Shown: positions 16,424 through 24,408, counted from the stretch's first letter. The stretch: DNA of 39,082 bases from Nitrospirota bacterium (GCA_015492515.1 WGEZ01000091.1:1-39082), one strand, 5' to 3'. The notes: generated by a model from the letters alone, not told the origin. Translations and numbers: made by a program.

Positions 16424-18431
16424 TGGATACCCTCAATTCCACCCTCGTCCCCCTGCCGGGTGCACTCTCGATGGAGAGCTCCCCCCTGAGCCGATTCGCG
16501 CGCTCATGCATTATCTCGATCCCTATGTGGGAGGAGCCGTTGTTCTCGATGCGGGAAGGGTCGAACCCCCGTCCGTTGTCCTCGACGACGGCCTTGAAAC
16601 AGCCGTTGCCCTCGATGCTCACCCTGACCATCGATGCACCGGCGTATTTCCTCACGTTGGAGAGGGCCTCCTGAATGATGTGCAGCACGTGGACCTCGGA
16701 CTCCGAAGAGAGGGGAGGGTGGGTCGGCCCGACCTCGAAGACCGTCTCGATGCCTGTTTCCTCCCTGAACCGTTCGAGGTACTTCTCGAGGGTCCTGACG
16801 AGGCCTTCAGGCTCTATCCTCGTCCTGAAGTGAACGAGGAGGTCCCGGACGTTCCTGTTCGACTCCTCGATCCCGCGCTGCATCTGCATCAGGTCCGCCT
16901 CCGCCTGACGGAGCTTCCCCGTCCGGAGGGACTCCTCAAGGAGCCTCCCCTGTATCTTGAGGAAGGCCAGCGACTGGGCGATGCTGTCGTGGAGTTCGTT
17001 GGCGATCAGCACCCGCTCCTCTATGGCCGCCAGCTTCAGGGCCTGATTCTGGAGCTTCATATTCTCGATCACCATGCCGAGGTGGTTGCCGATGGATTCA
17101 AGGAGGTAGAACTCCTCACCGTTGAACGTCCGGTGGGAGTCAAAATAGAGGTTGAAGGCACCAAGGATCTGGTTCTGGTACTTGAGGGGCACCACGGTCA
17201 TCGAGGCGAACCCCTCCAGGCCGCACCTCTTGACGCAGTCCCCGGTTGACGGTTCGTGGTTGAGGGTTATGGTGCGCCGCTCCTCCACCGATACGCCGCA
17301 GGTGCAGTCCCTGAGGGAGATCGCACCCTCTCTGCGGATGAACTCGCCGGAGAGCCCCTTCCGGGCGATGAGCCTCAACTCCCCCCTCTGCCTGTCGAGT
17401 ATCCTTACAGCGCCTGCCCTTGCGTCGAAGAAGCCCGTGAGTTTCGACAGGAGCCTGTCGAGCTGCTCTGTCAGGGGCAGTGAGGTGCTCGTGGATGAGG
17501 CGATCTCGTACAGCATCGAGAGGGCCCTGTTCTTCTCCCTCAGGGCCCTGGTCTTCAGGGCCACCCTCTCCTCAAGGTTCTTGTAGAGGTCCTCCAGCCT
17601 CTCAACCATGTAGTTGAATCCGTAGGCTATATCGCCTATCTCGTCGTTTGAACGGATATCGATCCTCACCTTGAAGTCTCCCGAGGTCACCTTCGATATG
17701 GCGTCGTGGACCACCCTGAGGGGCCTTCTGATGAAGCGGACGAGGAGACACGTCGCCAGGAGGGTGAAGAGGATCGTGAGGGAGAGGAAGAGATACTGAA
17801 AGAGGTCGAAGAGCCTCACCTTCCAGTTGGAGTACTCCTCGTACAGTGAGACGGCGGCGTCTATCTCATGGACGAACCCGTACACCCTCCGTTTGTACTG
17901 TTTCAACAGCGCTTCGGCCTCCTCACGGGACGGGGCGTTCATTATCCTCATGAGGAGGGGCTTCATCTCTCTGTTCCAGGTCTCTATGGCGGTGTCGAGC
18001 CGCTCCAGGACCCCCTCGTCCCTCACCCCCCTCAGCCCGTATGCCGGGGCTCCGTCCCTCAGCCCGTAGAGCACCTCCTCGAACCTCTCCACCTCCTCTC
18101 TCGCCGTCTCGAGGGTGGCGTCAGCCTCTGCCGCCGGGCGGGGGTTCAGGTCGTCGAGCCAGTTCTCCAGGAGGAGACCGATCTTGAAGGCCCTCATCCT
18201 CTCGCTGCCGGCGAAGTTTATGGCCCGGGCGTCACCCATGAGGTGCCGTGCGGCGTAGAAGCCCGTGCCGATCATGAAGAGCTTGAGCAGAAGAAGTATG
18301 AGGAGGATGCTCGAGAGCTTGATGATTATAAGGCCTGTATAGCGGTTTATCTCCCCCCTGTACCTCCCGAAGAAGGACTTGATACTTCGCGACAGCATTC
18401 CCTTCTTTGAAGAGGCCTTCTCCCCCACCAT
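16392..18431 (-). CDS. NarX-like nitrate/nitrite sensor histidine kinase
   Basis: A 679-residue membrane kinase. After a first membrane helix (about 33-57) comes a periplasmic helical sensor with a P-box-like segment, DARAINFAGSERMRA (residues 67-81), as used by NarX/NarQ to bind nitrate or nitrite. A second helix (about 210-232), HAMP, coiled coil and a GAF-like module (about 305-460) with Cys376, Cys378, Cys399 and Cys403 follow. The kinase core is HisKA_3 type, with phospho-acceptor His481 in ANELHDSIAQS and an HATPase domain with VVEDNGRGFD. The four GAF cysteines could hold a metal or Fe-S centre, which is inference. The start at 18431 has a modest GAGGGT site. It pairs with the NarL-like regulator downstream. 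Confidence 0.93.
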   Translation of the reverse strand: MVGEKASSKKGMLSRSIKSFFGRYRGEINRYTGLIIIKLSSILLILLLLKLFMIGTGFYAARHLMGDARAINFAGSERMRAFKIGLLLENWLDDLNPRPAAEADATLETAREEVERFEEVLYGLRDGAPAYGLRGVRDEGVLERLDTAIETWNREMKPLLMRIMNAPSREEAEALLKQYKRRVYGFVHEIDAAVSLYEEYSNWKVRLFDLFQYLFLSLTILFTLLATCLLVRFIRRPLRVVHDAISKVTSGDFKVRIDIRSNDEIGDIAYGFNYMVERLEDLYKNLEERVALKTRALREKNRALSMLYEIASSTSTSLPLTEQLDRLLSKLTGFFDARAGAVRILDRQRGELRLIARKGLSGEFIRREGAISLRDCTCGVSVEERRTITLNHEPSTGDCVKRCGLEGFASMTVVPLKYQNQILGAFNLYFDSHRTFNGEEFYLLESIGNHLGMVIENMKLQNQALKLAAIEERVLIANELHDSIAQSLAFLKIQGRLLEESLRTGKLRQAEADLMQMQRGIEESNRNVRDLLVHFRTRIEPEGLVRTLEKYLERFREETGIETVFEVGPTHPPLSSESEVHVLHIIQEALSNVRKYAGASMVRVSIEGNGCFKAVVEDNGRGFDPSRIENNGSSHIGIEIMHERANRLRGELSIESAPGRGTRVELRVSNGEDKGPDNR

Positions 18432-18490
18432 TACCCTCTATGCGTTAACACAGCGGTGTACGTCCTTGAAAGGGTATGGTCCTGCCCTCT

Positions 18491-18508
18491 CTGGATGCGC
18501 GGATCCAG
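18491..18508. other. Hairpin in the predicted leader of the NarX-like kinase gene
   Basis: CTGGAT and ATCCAG form a perfect 6-bp stem around GCGCGG. It lies inside the expected 5' leader of the kinase mRNA, about 60 bases before its start codon. No T-run follows on either strand, so it is not a standard terminator. The role is unknown. Confidence 0.3.
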
Positions 18509-18526
18509 CGACGGCTCCCTGCTGTT

Positions 18527-18555
18527 AGTATAGAGGGTCGGGCCCTGTATTTCAG
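18527..18555 (-). promoter_or_regulatory. Candidate promoter of the NarX/NarL-like genes
   Basis: On the minus strand CTGAAA (18555-18550) and TATACT (18532-18527) are spaced by 17 bases. The -10 matches five and the -35 four of six consensus bases. The predicted start is near 18520, giving a leader of about 90 bases. A CRP/FNR-type dyad lies immediately upstream, at the position expected for class II activation. Confidence 0.5.
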
Positions 18556-18568
18556 TAACTTAAGTCAC
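18555..18568 (-). promoter_or_regulatory. CRP/FNR-like dyad at about -41.5 of the kinase promoter
   Basis: The minus strand reads GTGACTTAAGTTAC, a dyad with one mismatched pair, close to the CRP-type pattern GTGA-N6-TCAC. Its centre, 18561.5, is 41.5 bases before the predicted transcription start, the classic place for class II activators of the CRP/FNR superfamily. The regulator is not in this window. Confidence 0.4.
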
Positions 18569-18623
18569 CGAAGCGCCTCCATGTCGGGACGGAGCGGAGA
18601 GGCGGGAAAGACGACGGCGAGGC

Positions 18624-20297
18624 TCAGGGCATGGAACGGGAAGGCCTCGGCTCGGTGGCCAGCACCACGCCCCCGGCGGTCTCTCTCCCGGGGCGGCGCC
18701 CTCGCTTCACCCGCCGCGGCGGCCGGTCACCGGTGTCCTTCCTCACGGGTCCTCTCTTCACCGACGCCTCCCTCCAGGCCCTCCCCCCGGATCTCATGGC
18801 GGGAGAGCGCCCCCTTCCTTTACGGAGCGTCCTGTAACCTCCGTCGCGCCTTTCCGTCTTCTTTCCCCTGTAGCCATCCGCGGTGCTTGGAGGCTGCGTC
18901 AGGGCTCTCCCCTCCATCCTCTTCGTTCTCTTCCACCGACGGCCGGGTCTCCGGTCGTCTCCAGGGGCTGACACCCCTTTTGCACGCTCCGAGCGTTTCG
19001 GGGGCTTACCGATCACCCTCCTGACCCCCTGCTGATGAGGCGGCCTCACCGCTGTCGGGAGGTCCTCACCGCGGGGTCTGTACCGGACGCTTCGCTTCAC
19101 TGCAGCCCTCTCCCTGACGTGGCGGAGCGGCCGGTTCAGGTAGCGCTTGACAGCGGGCACTTCGTCCCCTCCCCTGATGAGCCTCTGGCGGCGTTCGGGC
19201 CTCTTTTCCCTCGCCACGGTGACCGCCTTCTCCACCCCGGCGTTCATGTATATGTGCGTTACATTGACGGTGGTTATGTTCGTGATCCGGCTGTATCCGT
19301 AGTAGCTCTCACCGGGGGCGAGGGGGACCCAGGCGATGGAGTCCGCCGTGAAGAACCAGGCCACAAGCCCGGGCGACCATGCGGTCACACCGGAGGGAGG
19401 CACCCAGCACCAGCCGATCCCGGCCAGATATACCCATCTTCCGTAGTGGTAAGGGAGCCATCCCCAGGGCTCATCCGACACCCATACATAGTCATCACCG
19501 TACCAGAGCCACCTGCCGAACCTGTAAGGTGCCCAGCCGGCGGCGACCGTCCGGGGCCGCCAGACATAACCGTACTCCACCGTATACTCCCAGTAGCCGT
19601 ACCTGTCGAGGTCGTAACCGAACCCCCACAGCTCTGCTGGCAGATACCTCCTGCTCGGCCCTCCCCCTGCGAGGACGGCATCCCTTGAGAGGTTCCACCT
19701 GTACCAGCCGTCCTGAAGGAGGACGACCATCACGGGTGTGACCCTCCAGTCCCGGGAGGAGAACCTTCTTCCCGCCGCGAGCCTCAGAGGGTCGAGGGGG
19801 CCGTCGATGCCGACGGCGCCCTCGATCACCGTGACCACCGTGTATCCTCCGTCAAGGACGTCTACCATAAACCGTACCCTCCGGACCGCGGTGACCGTGA
19901 CGTCCGGGGTGTGTACCCGTATCGTCGATCCGCCGGGCGAGGGGATGGTGTTTATGTACAGCCTTCCGCGGTGCTGGACGATCGTGAAGAGGTCCCCTTC
20001 CGGACCTGCAGAGACCTCCTCCATCTCCAGCACCGTATCTTCATCGATGCGGAGATACACGCCGCGGGGGAGCTGGATCTCCGCCCTTGCAGCCCCGGGC
20101 GTCCATAACCTGCCGCCCGGCATCAGCGGTGTGTTGGCGGCTGCCTCCAGCCACTCCGTGTCGATCCTCCTGTCCAGTATGAGCACCGTGCCGTCGGTGT
20201 AATTCAGTCTTGCAACACCTGGATACCCGGCATCGGCGCGCACCGAGAAGGCAAACAGGGCACCGATCATGACACCTATCACTGTTGCTCTCTTCAT
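18624..20297 (-). CDS. Exported FecR-domain / DUF6600-type protein with a basic C-terminal tail
   Basis: A 557-residue secreted or envelope protein of unknown function. It has a signal peptide (residues 1 to about 23, MKRATVIGVMIGALFAFSVRA), then a FecR-like beta region (about 25-175: LNYTDGTVLILD, RLYINTIPSPGGSTIRVHTP, VIEGAVGIDG). Next comes a Trp/Tyr/Gly-rich domain (about 220-335) with repeats such as GYVWRPRTVAAGWAPYRFGRW and WGWLPYHYGRWVY, typical of DUF6600. The last ~190 residues are low-complexity and hold about 59 Lys/Arg by hand count. ATG 20297 follows a GAGG site; the in-frame GTG at 20309 is less likely. It stands alone between the kinase operon and the rml region. Confidence 0.85.
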   Translation of the reverse strand: MKRATVIGVMIGALFAFSVRADAGYPGVARLNYTDGTVLILDRRIDTEWLEAAANTPLMPGGRLWTPGAARAEIQLPRGVYLRIDEDTVLEMEEVSAGPEGDLFTIVQHRGRLYINTIPSPGGSTIRVHTPDVTVTAVRRVRFMVDVLDGGYTVVTVIEGAVGIDGPLDPLRLAAGRRFSSRDWRVTPVMVVLLQDGWYRWNLSRDAVLAGGGPSRRYLPAELWGFGYDLDRYGYWEYTVEYGYVWRPRTVAAGWAPYRFGRWLWYGDDYVWVSDEPWGWLPYHYGRWVYLAGIGWCWVPPSGVTAWSPGLVAWFFTADSIAWVPLAPGESYYGYSRITNITTVNVTHIYMNAGVEKAVTVAREKRPERRQRLIRGGDEVPAVKRYLNRPLRHVRERAAVKRSVRYRPRGEDLPTAVRPPHQQGVRRVIGKPPKRSERAKGVSAPGDDRRPGRRWKRTKRMEGRALTQPPSTADGYRGKKTERRDGGYRTLRKGRGRSPAMRSGGRAWREASVKRGPVRKDTGDRPPRRVKRGRRPGRETAGGVVLATEPRPSRSMP

Positions 20298-20652
20298 CTG
20301 ACACCTCACAGAAGGTTTCTTTTACGTCTCTCTGCAGCCGGGGTTGCATCTTTTGTGCCCGCCGGCGGGGCAGGATACACGCGGGTTAACCGGGCACTCC
20401 ACCGGAGGTGATCCCTGTTTAGGGATCACCGTTCCCTTTTCGAGAAATATCTCGTGCGGTCCGTCGCCGTCCGGAGTTCAGGGAAGTTTCCGGGGACAGG
20501 AGACGCTTTCCCTCAGGGATGGACTCCCGTCATCGTCCCGAGGGGCCTGCCCCTTGACAACCCGAGGGGTAATGTTCCAGAGTGAGAGGAGGAGACGACG
20601 GGGCTGATCCCGGCAGGACGCGGGAAGGCCCCCTCGCTTGGGGGATAAAGGG
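20298..20652. other. 355-base intergenic region between divergent genes
   Basis: No credible gene is seen here. It separates the minus-strand DUF6600 gene from the plus-strand small-protein gene. The only clear structure is the long perfect hairpin at 20407-20430. No strong promoter pair was found on either strand by eye. Confidence 0.6.
20407..20430 (+). terminator. Perfect 10-bp inverted repeat; terminator-like hairpin or operator
   Basis: GGTGATCCCT and AGGGATCACC form a perfect 10-bp stem around the loop GTTT, followed on the plus strand by GTTCCCTTTT, a broken T-run. It sits between divergently transcribed genes, where a terminator has no evident upstream transcript to end. An attenuator for the plus-strand gene or an operator is therefore as likely as a terminator. 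Confidence 0.45.
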
Positions 20653-20883
20653 ATGCACAGAAGGATCAGGGTGACCGCCTACTCGGGCGGCAGGGCCGAG
20701 GAGCGGCCCGGCAGGCTCCATCTCGATGAGGTGGTCGTCGACGTGGAGGTGGTGGAGAGGTGGGTCGAGGAGGACTTCGGAACGGGCAGGAGGCGGCGGC
20801 ACTTCAGGCTGAGGGACCGGGAGGGTTACGAGTACAGGGTCTATCAGGAGGAGGACTCTTCGGAGTGGTTCCTGAGGGTCTGA
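20653..20883 (+). CDS. Small conserved-looking protein of unknown function
   Basis: A 76-residue soluble protein without a membrane segment or signal peptide. It runs RIRVTAYSGGRAEERPGRL, then a VVVDVEVVERWVEEDF strand-rich segment, and ends YEYRVYQEEDSSEWFLRV. The pattern (a short basic start, 'ERP', a long acidic strand with Trp, a closing 'YRV' strand) recalls small single-domain proteins annotated only as conserved hypothetical. ATG 20653 follows AAAGGG; an upstream in-frame start at 20638 is less likely. Its last 40 bases overlap the convergent rfbD gene. Codon use matches the neighbours, which supports it being real. Confidence 0.7.
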   Translation: MHRRIRVTAYSGGRAEERPGRLHLDEVVVDVEVVERWVEEDFGTGRRRRHFRLRDREGYEYRVYQEEDSSEWFLRV

Positions 20884-21713
20884 ATGAACCTCTCGAGGGA
20901 CTCCCTCCAGTCAGGGGGGTGGAACCCCGTCGATACCTCGGTGTAGAAGGTGTCGAGCACCGAGTAGGAGGGCCTCCTTGCAGGTGTGGGATACTCCTCC
21001 GAGGATACGGGGATGACCCTGCCGGGGTTGCCGGAGAGCCTCACTATCTCTGCGGCGAAGTCATACCAGCTTATGCCGCCGGAGGTCCTGTCGGTCACGT
21101 GGTGTATCCCGTACACGCCTGATTCGATTATCCTCACGATGCCCTCCGAGAGGGTCGCGGTCCAGGTGGGGGAGCCCATCTGATCCGAGACGACCTTTAT
21201 CTCCTCCTCCTTCTCGGAGCGGTTCAGGATGGTCTTGACGAAGCTGTTGCCGTGCCGGCCGTAGAGCCAGCTCGTCCTGATGATGTAGAACCTCTCCATC
21301 AGCCACTGGATGTACCTCTCGCCGGCGAGCTTCGTCTCGCCGTAGACGTTTACGGCCGATGTCCTGTCGAAGGGGGTGTAGGGTCTGGAGCCGGTGCCGT
21401 CGAATACATAGTCGGTGCTGATGTGGCAGAGGGTGACGCCGAACTCGTTGCAGGCGAGGGCGAGGTTCTGTGCACCCAGGCCGTTGACCCTGAAGGCCGC
21501 CTCCCGCTCCTCCTCTGCAGAGTCGACCTTCGAGTAGGCGGCACAGTTTATCACCACCTCTGGCCTGACCGAGGAGAGGGTCTTGGAGACGGCGACCCTG
21601 TCCGTTATATCGAGCCAGTTGTGGTCCAGGGGGACCACGTCGTGCGCCTCTTCGAGCAGGGCCGTCAGGTCCCTCCCGAGCATTCCACCTGCACCTGTGA
21701 CGAGTATCTTCAT
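20844..21713 (-). CDS. rfbD: dTDP-4-dehydrorhamnose reductase
   Basis: Last step of dTDP-L-rhamnose synthesis. This 289-residue short-chain dehydrogenase has the N-terminal NAD(P)-binding motif ILVTGAGGMLGRDL, VVINCAAYSKVDSAE, ISTDYVFDGT, and the catalytic YGETKLAGE (Tyr-x-x-x-Lys), all diagnostic of RmlD. Its ATG overlaps the rfbB stop by four bases (ATGA). The 3' end overlaps the convergent small-protein gene by 40 bases, inside the coding region of both. It is the distal gene of the minus-strand rml cassette that supplies rhamnose for a cell-surface polysaccharide. Confidence 0.96.
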   Translation of the reverse strand: MKILVTGAGGMLGRDLTALLEEAHDVVPLDHNWLDITDRVAVSKTLSSVRPEVVINCAAYSKVDSAEEEREAAFRVNGLGAQNLALACNEFGVTLCHISTDYVFDGTGSRPYTPFDRTSAVNVYGETKLAGERYIQWLMERFYIIRTSWLYGRHGNSFVKTILNRSEKEEEIKVVSDQMGSPTWTATLSEGIVRIIESGVYGIHHVTDRTSGGISWYDFAAEIVRLSGNPGRVIPVSSEEYPTPARRPSYSVLDTFYTEVSTGFHPPDWRESLERFIQTLRNHSEESSS

Positions 21714-22714
21714 CTCCTTGCCTCCCAGAACCCCTGACTCTCGTGTCCGAGCCTCGCCTTAAGCGGCCGCCACCACCACTCGTTCTCCCTGTACCAGTGG
21801 ACGGTCTTCCGGAGGCCTGTATCAAGGTCGACCTTCGGAGCCCAGCCGAGGTCCCTGCGGATCTTCGAGCAGTCGAGGGCGTAGCGGTAGTCGTGGCCCG
21901 GCCTGTCGGCGACGAACCTGACGTATTCTTCACCCATACCCATCAGTGAGAGCACCTTCCTTGCCACCTCCGTGTTCCTCCTCTCGTTCCCCCCGCCTAC
22001 ATTGTAGACCTCCCCGGGTCTGCCCCTCTGGATGATGGCATCGATGGCCGCGCAGGTGTCCTCCACGTAGAGCCAGTCCCTGATATTCAGCCCCCTTCCG
22101 TAGAGGGGCACGGCTCTGTCGTCTATGAGATTGGTGATCATCAGGGGTATCAGTTTTTCAGGGTACTGATAGGGGCCGTAGTTGTTCGATGGCCTGACGA
22201 TCACCGCCGGAAACCCGTAGGTTATCACGTATGAACGGATCAGGAGGTCTCCGGCCGCCTTCGAGGCCGCGTAGGGTGAGTTAGGTGCAAGGGGGGTCTG
22301 CTCGGTGAACCTGCCCTCGTCGGTCTCGAGGCTCCCGTACACCTCGTCGGTGGAGAGATGGACGAACCTCCGGACCCCCGCCCTCCTTGCGGCGTCTACG
22401 AGCACCTGGAGACCGATCACGTTCGTGGTGAGGAAGGGCTGGGCGTCGAGGATGGAGCGGTCGACATGGCTCTCTGCAGCGAAGTTCACCACCACATCGA
22501 CGCCGTCCAGGATGCGCGGGATGATCTCGGGGTCTTCTATCCTCCCATGGATGAAGTGGTAGCGCTCCCGGTCGATCCCCCTGAGGTTGTCCGGGTTTCC
22601 CGCATAGGTGAGGGCGTCGAGGTTCAGGACCCGGCACTCCTGATACTTACCGAGCATGTACCTTATGAAGTTGGAGCCTATGAATCCGCATCCACCCGTC
22701 ACGAGTATCTTCAC
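21710..22714 (-). CDS. rfbB: dTDP-glucose 4,6-dehydratase
   Basis: Second step of dTDP-L-rhamnose synthesis. The 334-residue extended short-chain dehydrogenase shows the NAD-binding TGGCGFIGSNFIRYML, FAAESHVDRSI, STDEVYGS, the catalytic YAASKAAGD (Tyr and Lys) and RPSNNYGPYQ. Length is normal for RmlB. The start codon is GTG at 22714 with an AGAGGG site seven bases upstream. A gap of 64 bases separates it from the epimerase-like gene; the stop overlaps the rfbD start. Confidence 0.96.
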   Translation of the reverse strand: MKILVTGGCGFIGSNFIRYMLGKYQECRVLNLDALTYAGNPDNLRGIDRERYHFIHGRIEDPEIIPRILDGVDVVVNFAAESHVDRSILDAQPFLTTNVIGLQVLVDAARRAGVRRFVHLSTDEVYGSLETDEGRFTEQTPLAPNSPYAASKAAGDLLIRSYVITYGFPAVIVRPSNNYGPYQYPEKLIPLMITNLIDDRAVPLYGRGLNIRDWLYVEDTCAAIDAIIQRGRPGEVYNVGGGNERRNTEVARKVLSLMGMGEEYVRFVADRPGHDYRYALDCSKIRRDLGWAPKVDLDTGLRKTVHWYRENEWWWRPLKARLGHESQGFWEARR

Positions 22715-22778
22715 GATCCGATCCCTCTTATATCAGGTTCGGTGAGCAGAAAAGGATGCAACATCTGCCCCACCGCCG

Positions 22779-23243
22779 TTATTCCACCCTGAAGGGGTTC
22801 TCCCGGACATCCTCATACCTTATCTCGTCAACCTTTTCCTTCTTTCCCCAGCCCCCGTACAGCCGGTCGGGGAAGTTCAGGACAAGGCCGTCGGCGTCTC
22901 CCGTGTTTTTATAGGCATGTACCACACCCGGCGGAACGATGATGACCCTCTTCTCCACCTCTCTGATCACCATCCTCCTCAGGTAGGTGGGCGAGTCCTC
23001 CCTGTTGTCCCAGAGGTAGAGGATGAAGCTGCCGATGAAGCAGAAGTAATCGGTCTGTTCGTTGTGCTCGTGGGGACCCCTGACCACCCCCGGCCGCGTG
23101 ACCGAGAGGTAGGCCATTACAGGCCGGAACCCGGCGGGCAGCTGGTCCTCCCTGAAGAGCTCGGTGAGCCAGCCCCTCTGGTCTGAAAACACCTCCATAT
23201 CCTGCACGATGATCCCCTCTATCTCTCCGTCCTCGAAGGACAC
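22779..23243 (-). CDS. rfbC: dTDP-4-dehydrorhamnose 3,5-epimerase-family cupin
   Basis: A 154-residue RmlC-like cupin, presumed to do the 3,5-epimerisation in this rml cassette. It contains FSDQRGWLTELFRED, VTRPGVVRGPHEHNEQTDYF (the RGxH segment holds the expected catalytic His) and VPPGVVHAYKN. Classical RmlC is about 180-190 residues and has conserved motifs only partly matched here, so a related ketoisomerase or other dTDP-sugar cupin is possible. The GTG start at 23243 follows GGAGG, three bases after the rfbA stop. Position between rfbA and rfbB favours the RmlC role. Confidence 0.8.
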   Translation of the reverse strand: MSFEDGEIEGIIVQDMEVFSDQRGWLTELFREDQLPAGFRPVMAYLSVTRPGVVRGPHEHNEQTDYFCFIGSFILYLWDNREDSPTYLRRMVIREVEKRVIIVPPGVVHAYKNTGDADGLVLNFPDRLYGGWGKKEKVDEIRYEDVRENPFRVE

Positions 23244-23246
23244 GGT

Positions 23247-24314
23247 TTACACCTCCACGGTCGAGTCATCCCCCACCATCAGCCTGAGGGCCTTGTGCCT
23301 CTGGTCGTTCCTGGAGACCCTGGCACCCCTGCCGATGAGGCTGTCCTCGAGCCTCTCTATCCCCTCGATGCTTGCACCGTTGAGAATCACGGAGTGCTCT
23401 ATAACAGAGTCGCGTATCGTCACACCGTCGCCTATGCTGGTGTAGGGGCCGATGAAGGAATCCTCGATCAGGCTCTTCCTCCCGATCCGTACAGGCCCCC
23501 TGATGATGGACCTCCTCACAACGGCGCCGCTGGTTACGTCGACCCTGCCGACGACCTGGGTCTTTCCGTCGATCCTGCCCGCTACAGACCTCTTTATGTA
23601 CTCGTCGAGGACTATCGTGTTCGCCTGGAGCAGGTCGTCCTTCTTGCCCGTATCGAGCCACCAGCCCTCCAGGATCTCGCTCTTCACCGTACAGCCCATC
23701 TCTATCAGCTCCTGTATGGCGTCCGTGATCTCGAGCTCGCCCCTCCGAGAGGGCTTGATCCTCGATATAGCCTCGTGTATCCTTTCCGAGAGGATATAGA
23801 CACCGACGAGGGCGAGGTTGGAGGGCGGGGAGGAGGGTTTCTCTATCAGCCTCCTGATGTCTCCGCCGGGTCCGAGCTCGGCCACACCGAAGCGTTGCGG
23901 TTCATCCACCTCCTTCAGGAAGATGAGCGCCTCTGCCCGCTCCTTCCTGAACCTCCTCACAGCCTGCTTCACGCCGTAGCTGAGGAGGTTGTCGCCGAGG
24001 TACATGACGAAGTCGTCCGCTCCGAGGAAGTCCTGTGCGGTCTTTACGGCGTGGGCGAGACCGAGGGGCTCCTCCTGGAGGATGTAGGTGATCCTCACAC
24101 CCCAGCGCCTGCCTGTACCGAGGTAGTCCTTTATCTCCTGTCCCGTCTCGGGGGATATGATCACCCCCACGTTTCTTATGCCTGCATCGGCTATATGGTC
24201 GAGGACGTAGCCGAGGATCGGCTTTCCGGCGACGGGAACGAGCTGCTTCGCCATCGTATGCGTGAGGGGCCGGAGCCTCGTCCCCCTGCCGCCGCTCAGG
24301 ATGAGCGCCTTCAT
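23247..24314 (-). CDS. rfbA: Glucose-1-phosphate thymidylyltransferase, long (RmlA-long/StrD-like) form
   Basis: First step of dTDP-rhamnose synthesis, 355 residues. The nucleotidyltransferase domain has LSGGRGTRLRPLTHTMAKQL, YLGDNLL and EGWWLDTGKKDDLL. A C-terminal left-handed beta-helix (about 245-340) shows hexapeptide-type turns such as IIRGPVRIGRKSLIEDSFIG. The long form occurs in archaea, actinomycetes and many thermophiles, while enterobacterial RmlA lacks the helix. I chose ATG 24314 after GGAGAAGAG; an in-frame start at 24329 adds five residues. It is the first gene of the minus-strand cassette and divergent from the sugar transferase gene. Confidence 0.95.
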   Translation of the reverse strand: MKALILSGGRGTRLRPLTHTMAKQLVPVAGKPILGYVLDHIADAGIRNVGVIISPETGQEIKDYLGTGRRWGVRITYILQEEPLGLAHAVKTAQDFLGADDFVMYLGDNLLSYGVKQAVRRFRKERAEALIFLKEVDEPQRFGVAELGPGGDIRRLIEKPSSPPSNLALVGVYILSERIHEAISRIKPSRRGELEITDAIQELIEMGCTVKSEILEGWWLDTGKKDDLLQANTIVLDEYIKRSVAGRIDGKTQVVGRVDVTSGAVVRRSIIRGPVRIGRKSLIEDSFIGPYTSIGDGVTIRDSVIEHSVILNGASIEGIERLEDSLIGRGARVSRNDQRHKALRLMVGDDSTVEV

Positions 24315-24339
24315 CTCTTCTCCGACCAACGGATGAGTG

Positions 24340-24408
24340 CGGGACCCATTGTATAACCTCTTTTTATTTTTAGTAATTTTGAGATATTATACCAGACGGG
24401 TATCGGTT
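24340..24408. promoter_or_regulatory. AT-rich divergent promoter region
   Basis: This roughly 70-base stretch is strongly AT-rich in GC-rich surroundings and lies between the divergent rfbA and sugar transferase genes. The plus strand has TATTAT (24385-24390) as a possible -10, and the minus strand has TATACAAT near 24349. Neither has a strong -35 at the right distance. It probably drives both polysaccharide transcription units. Confidence 0.45.
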
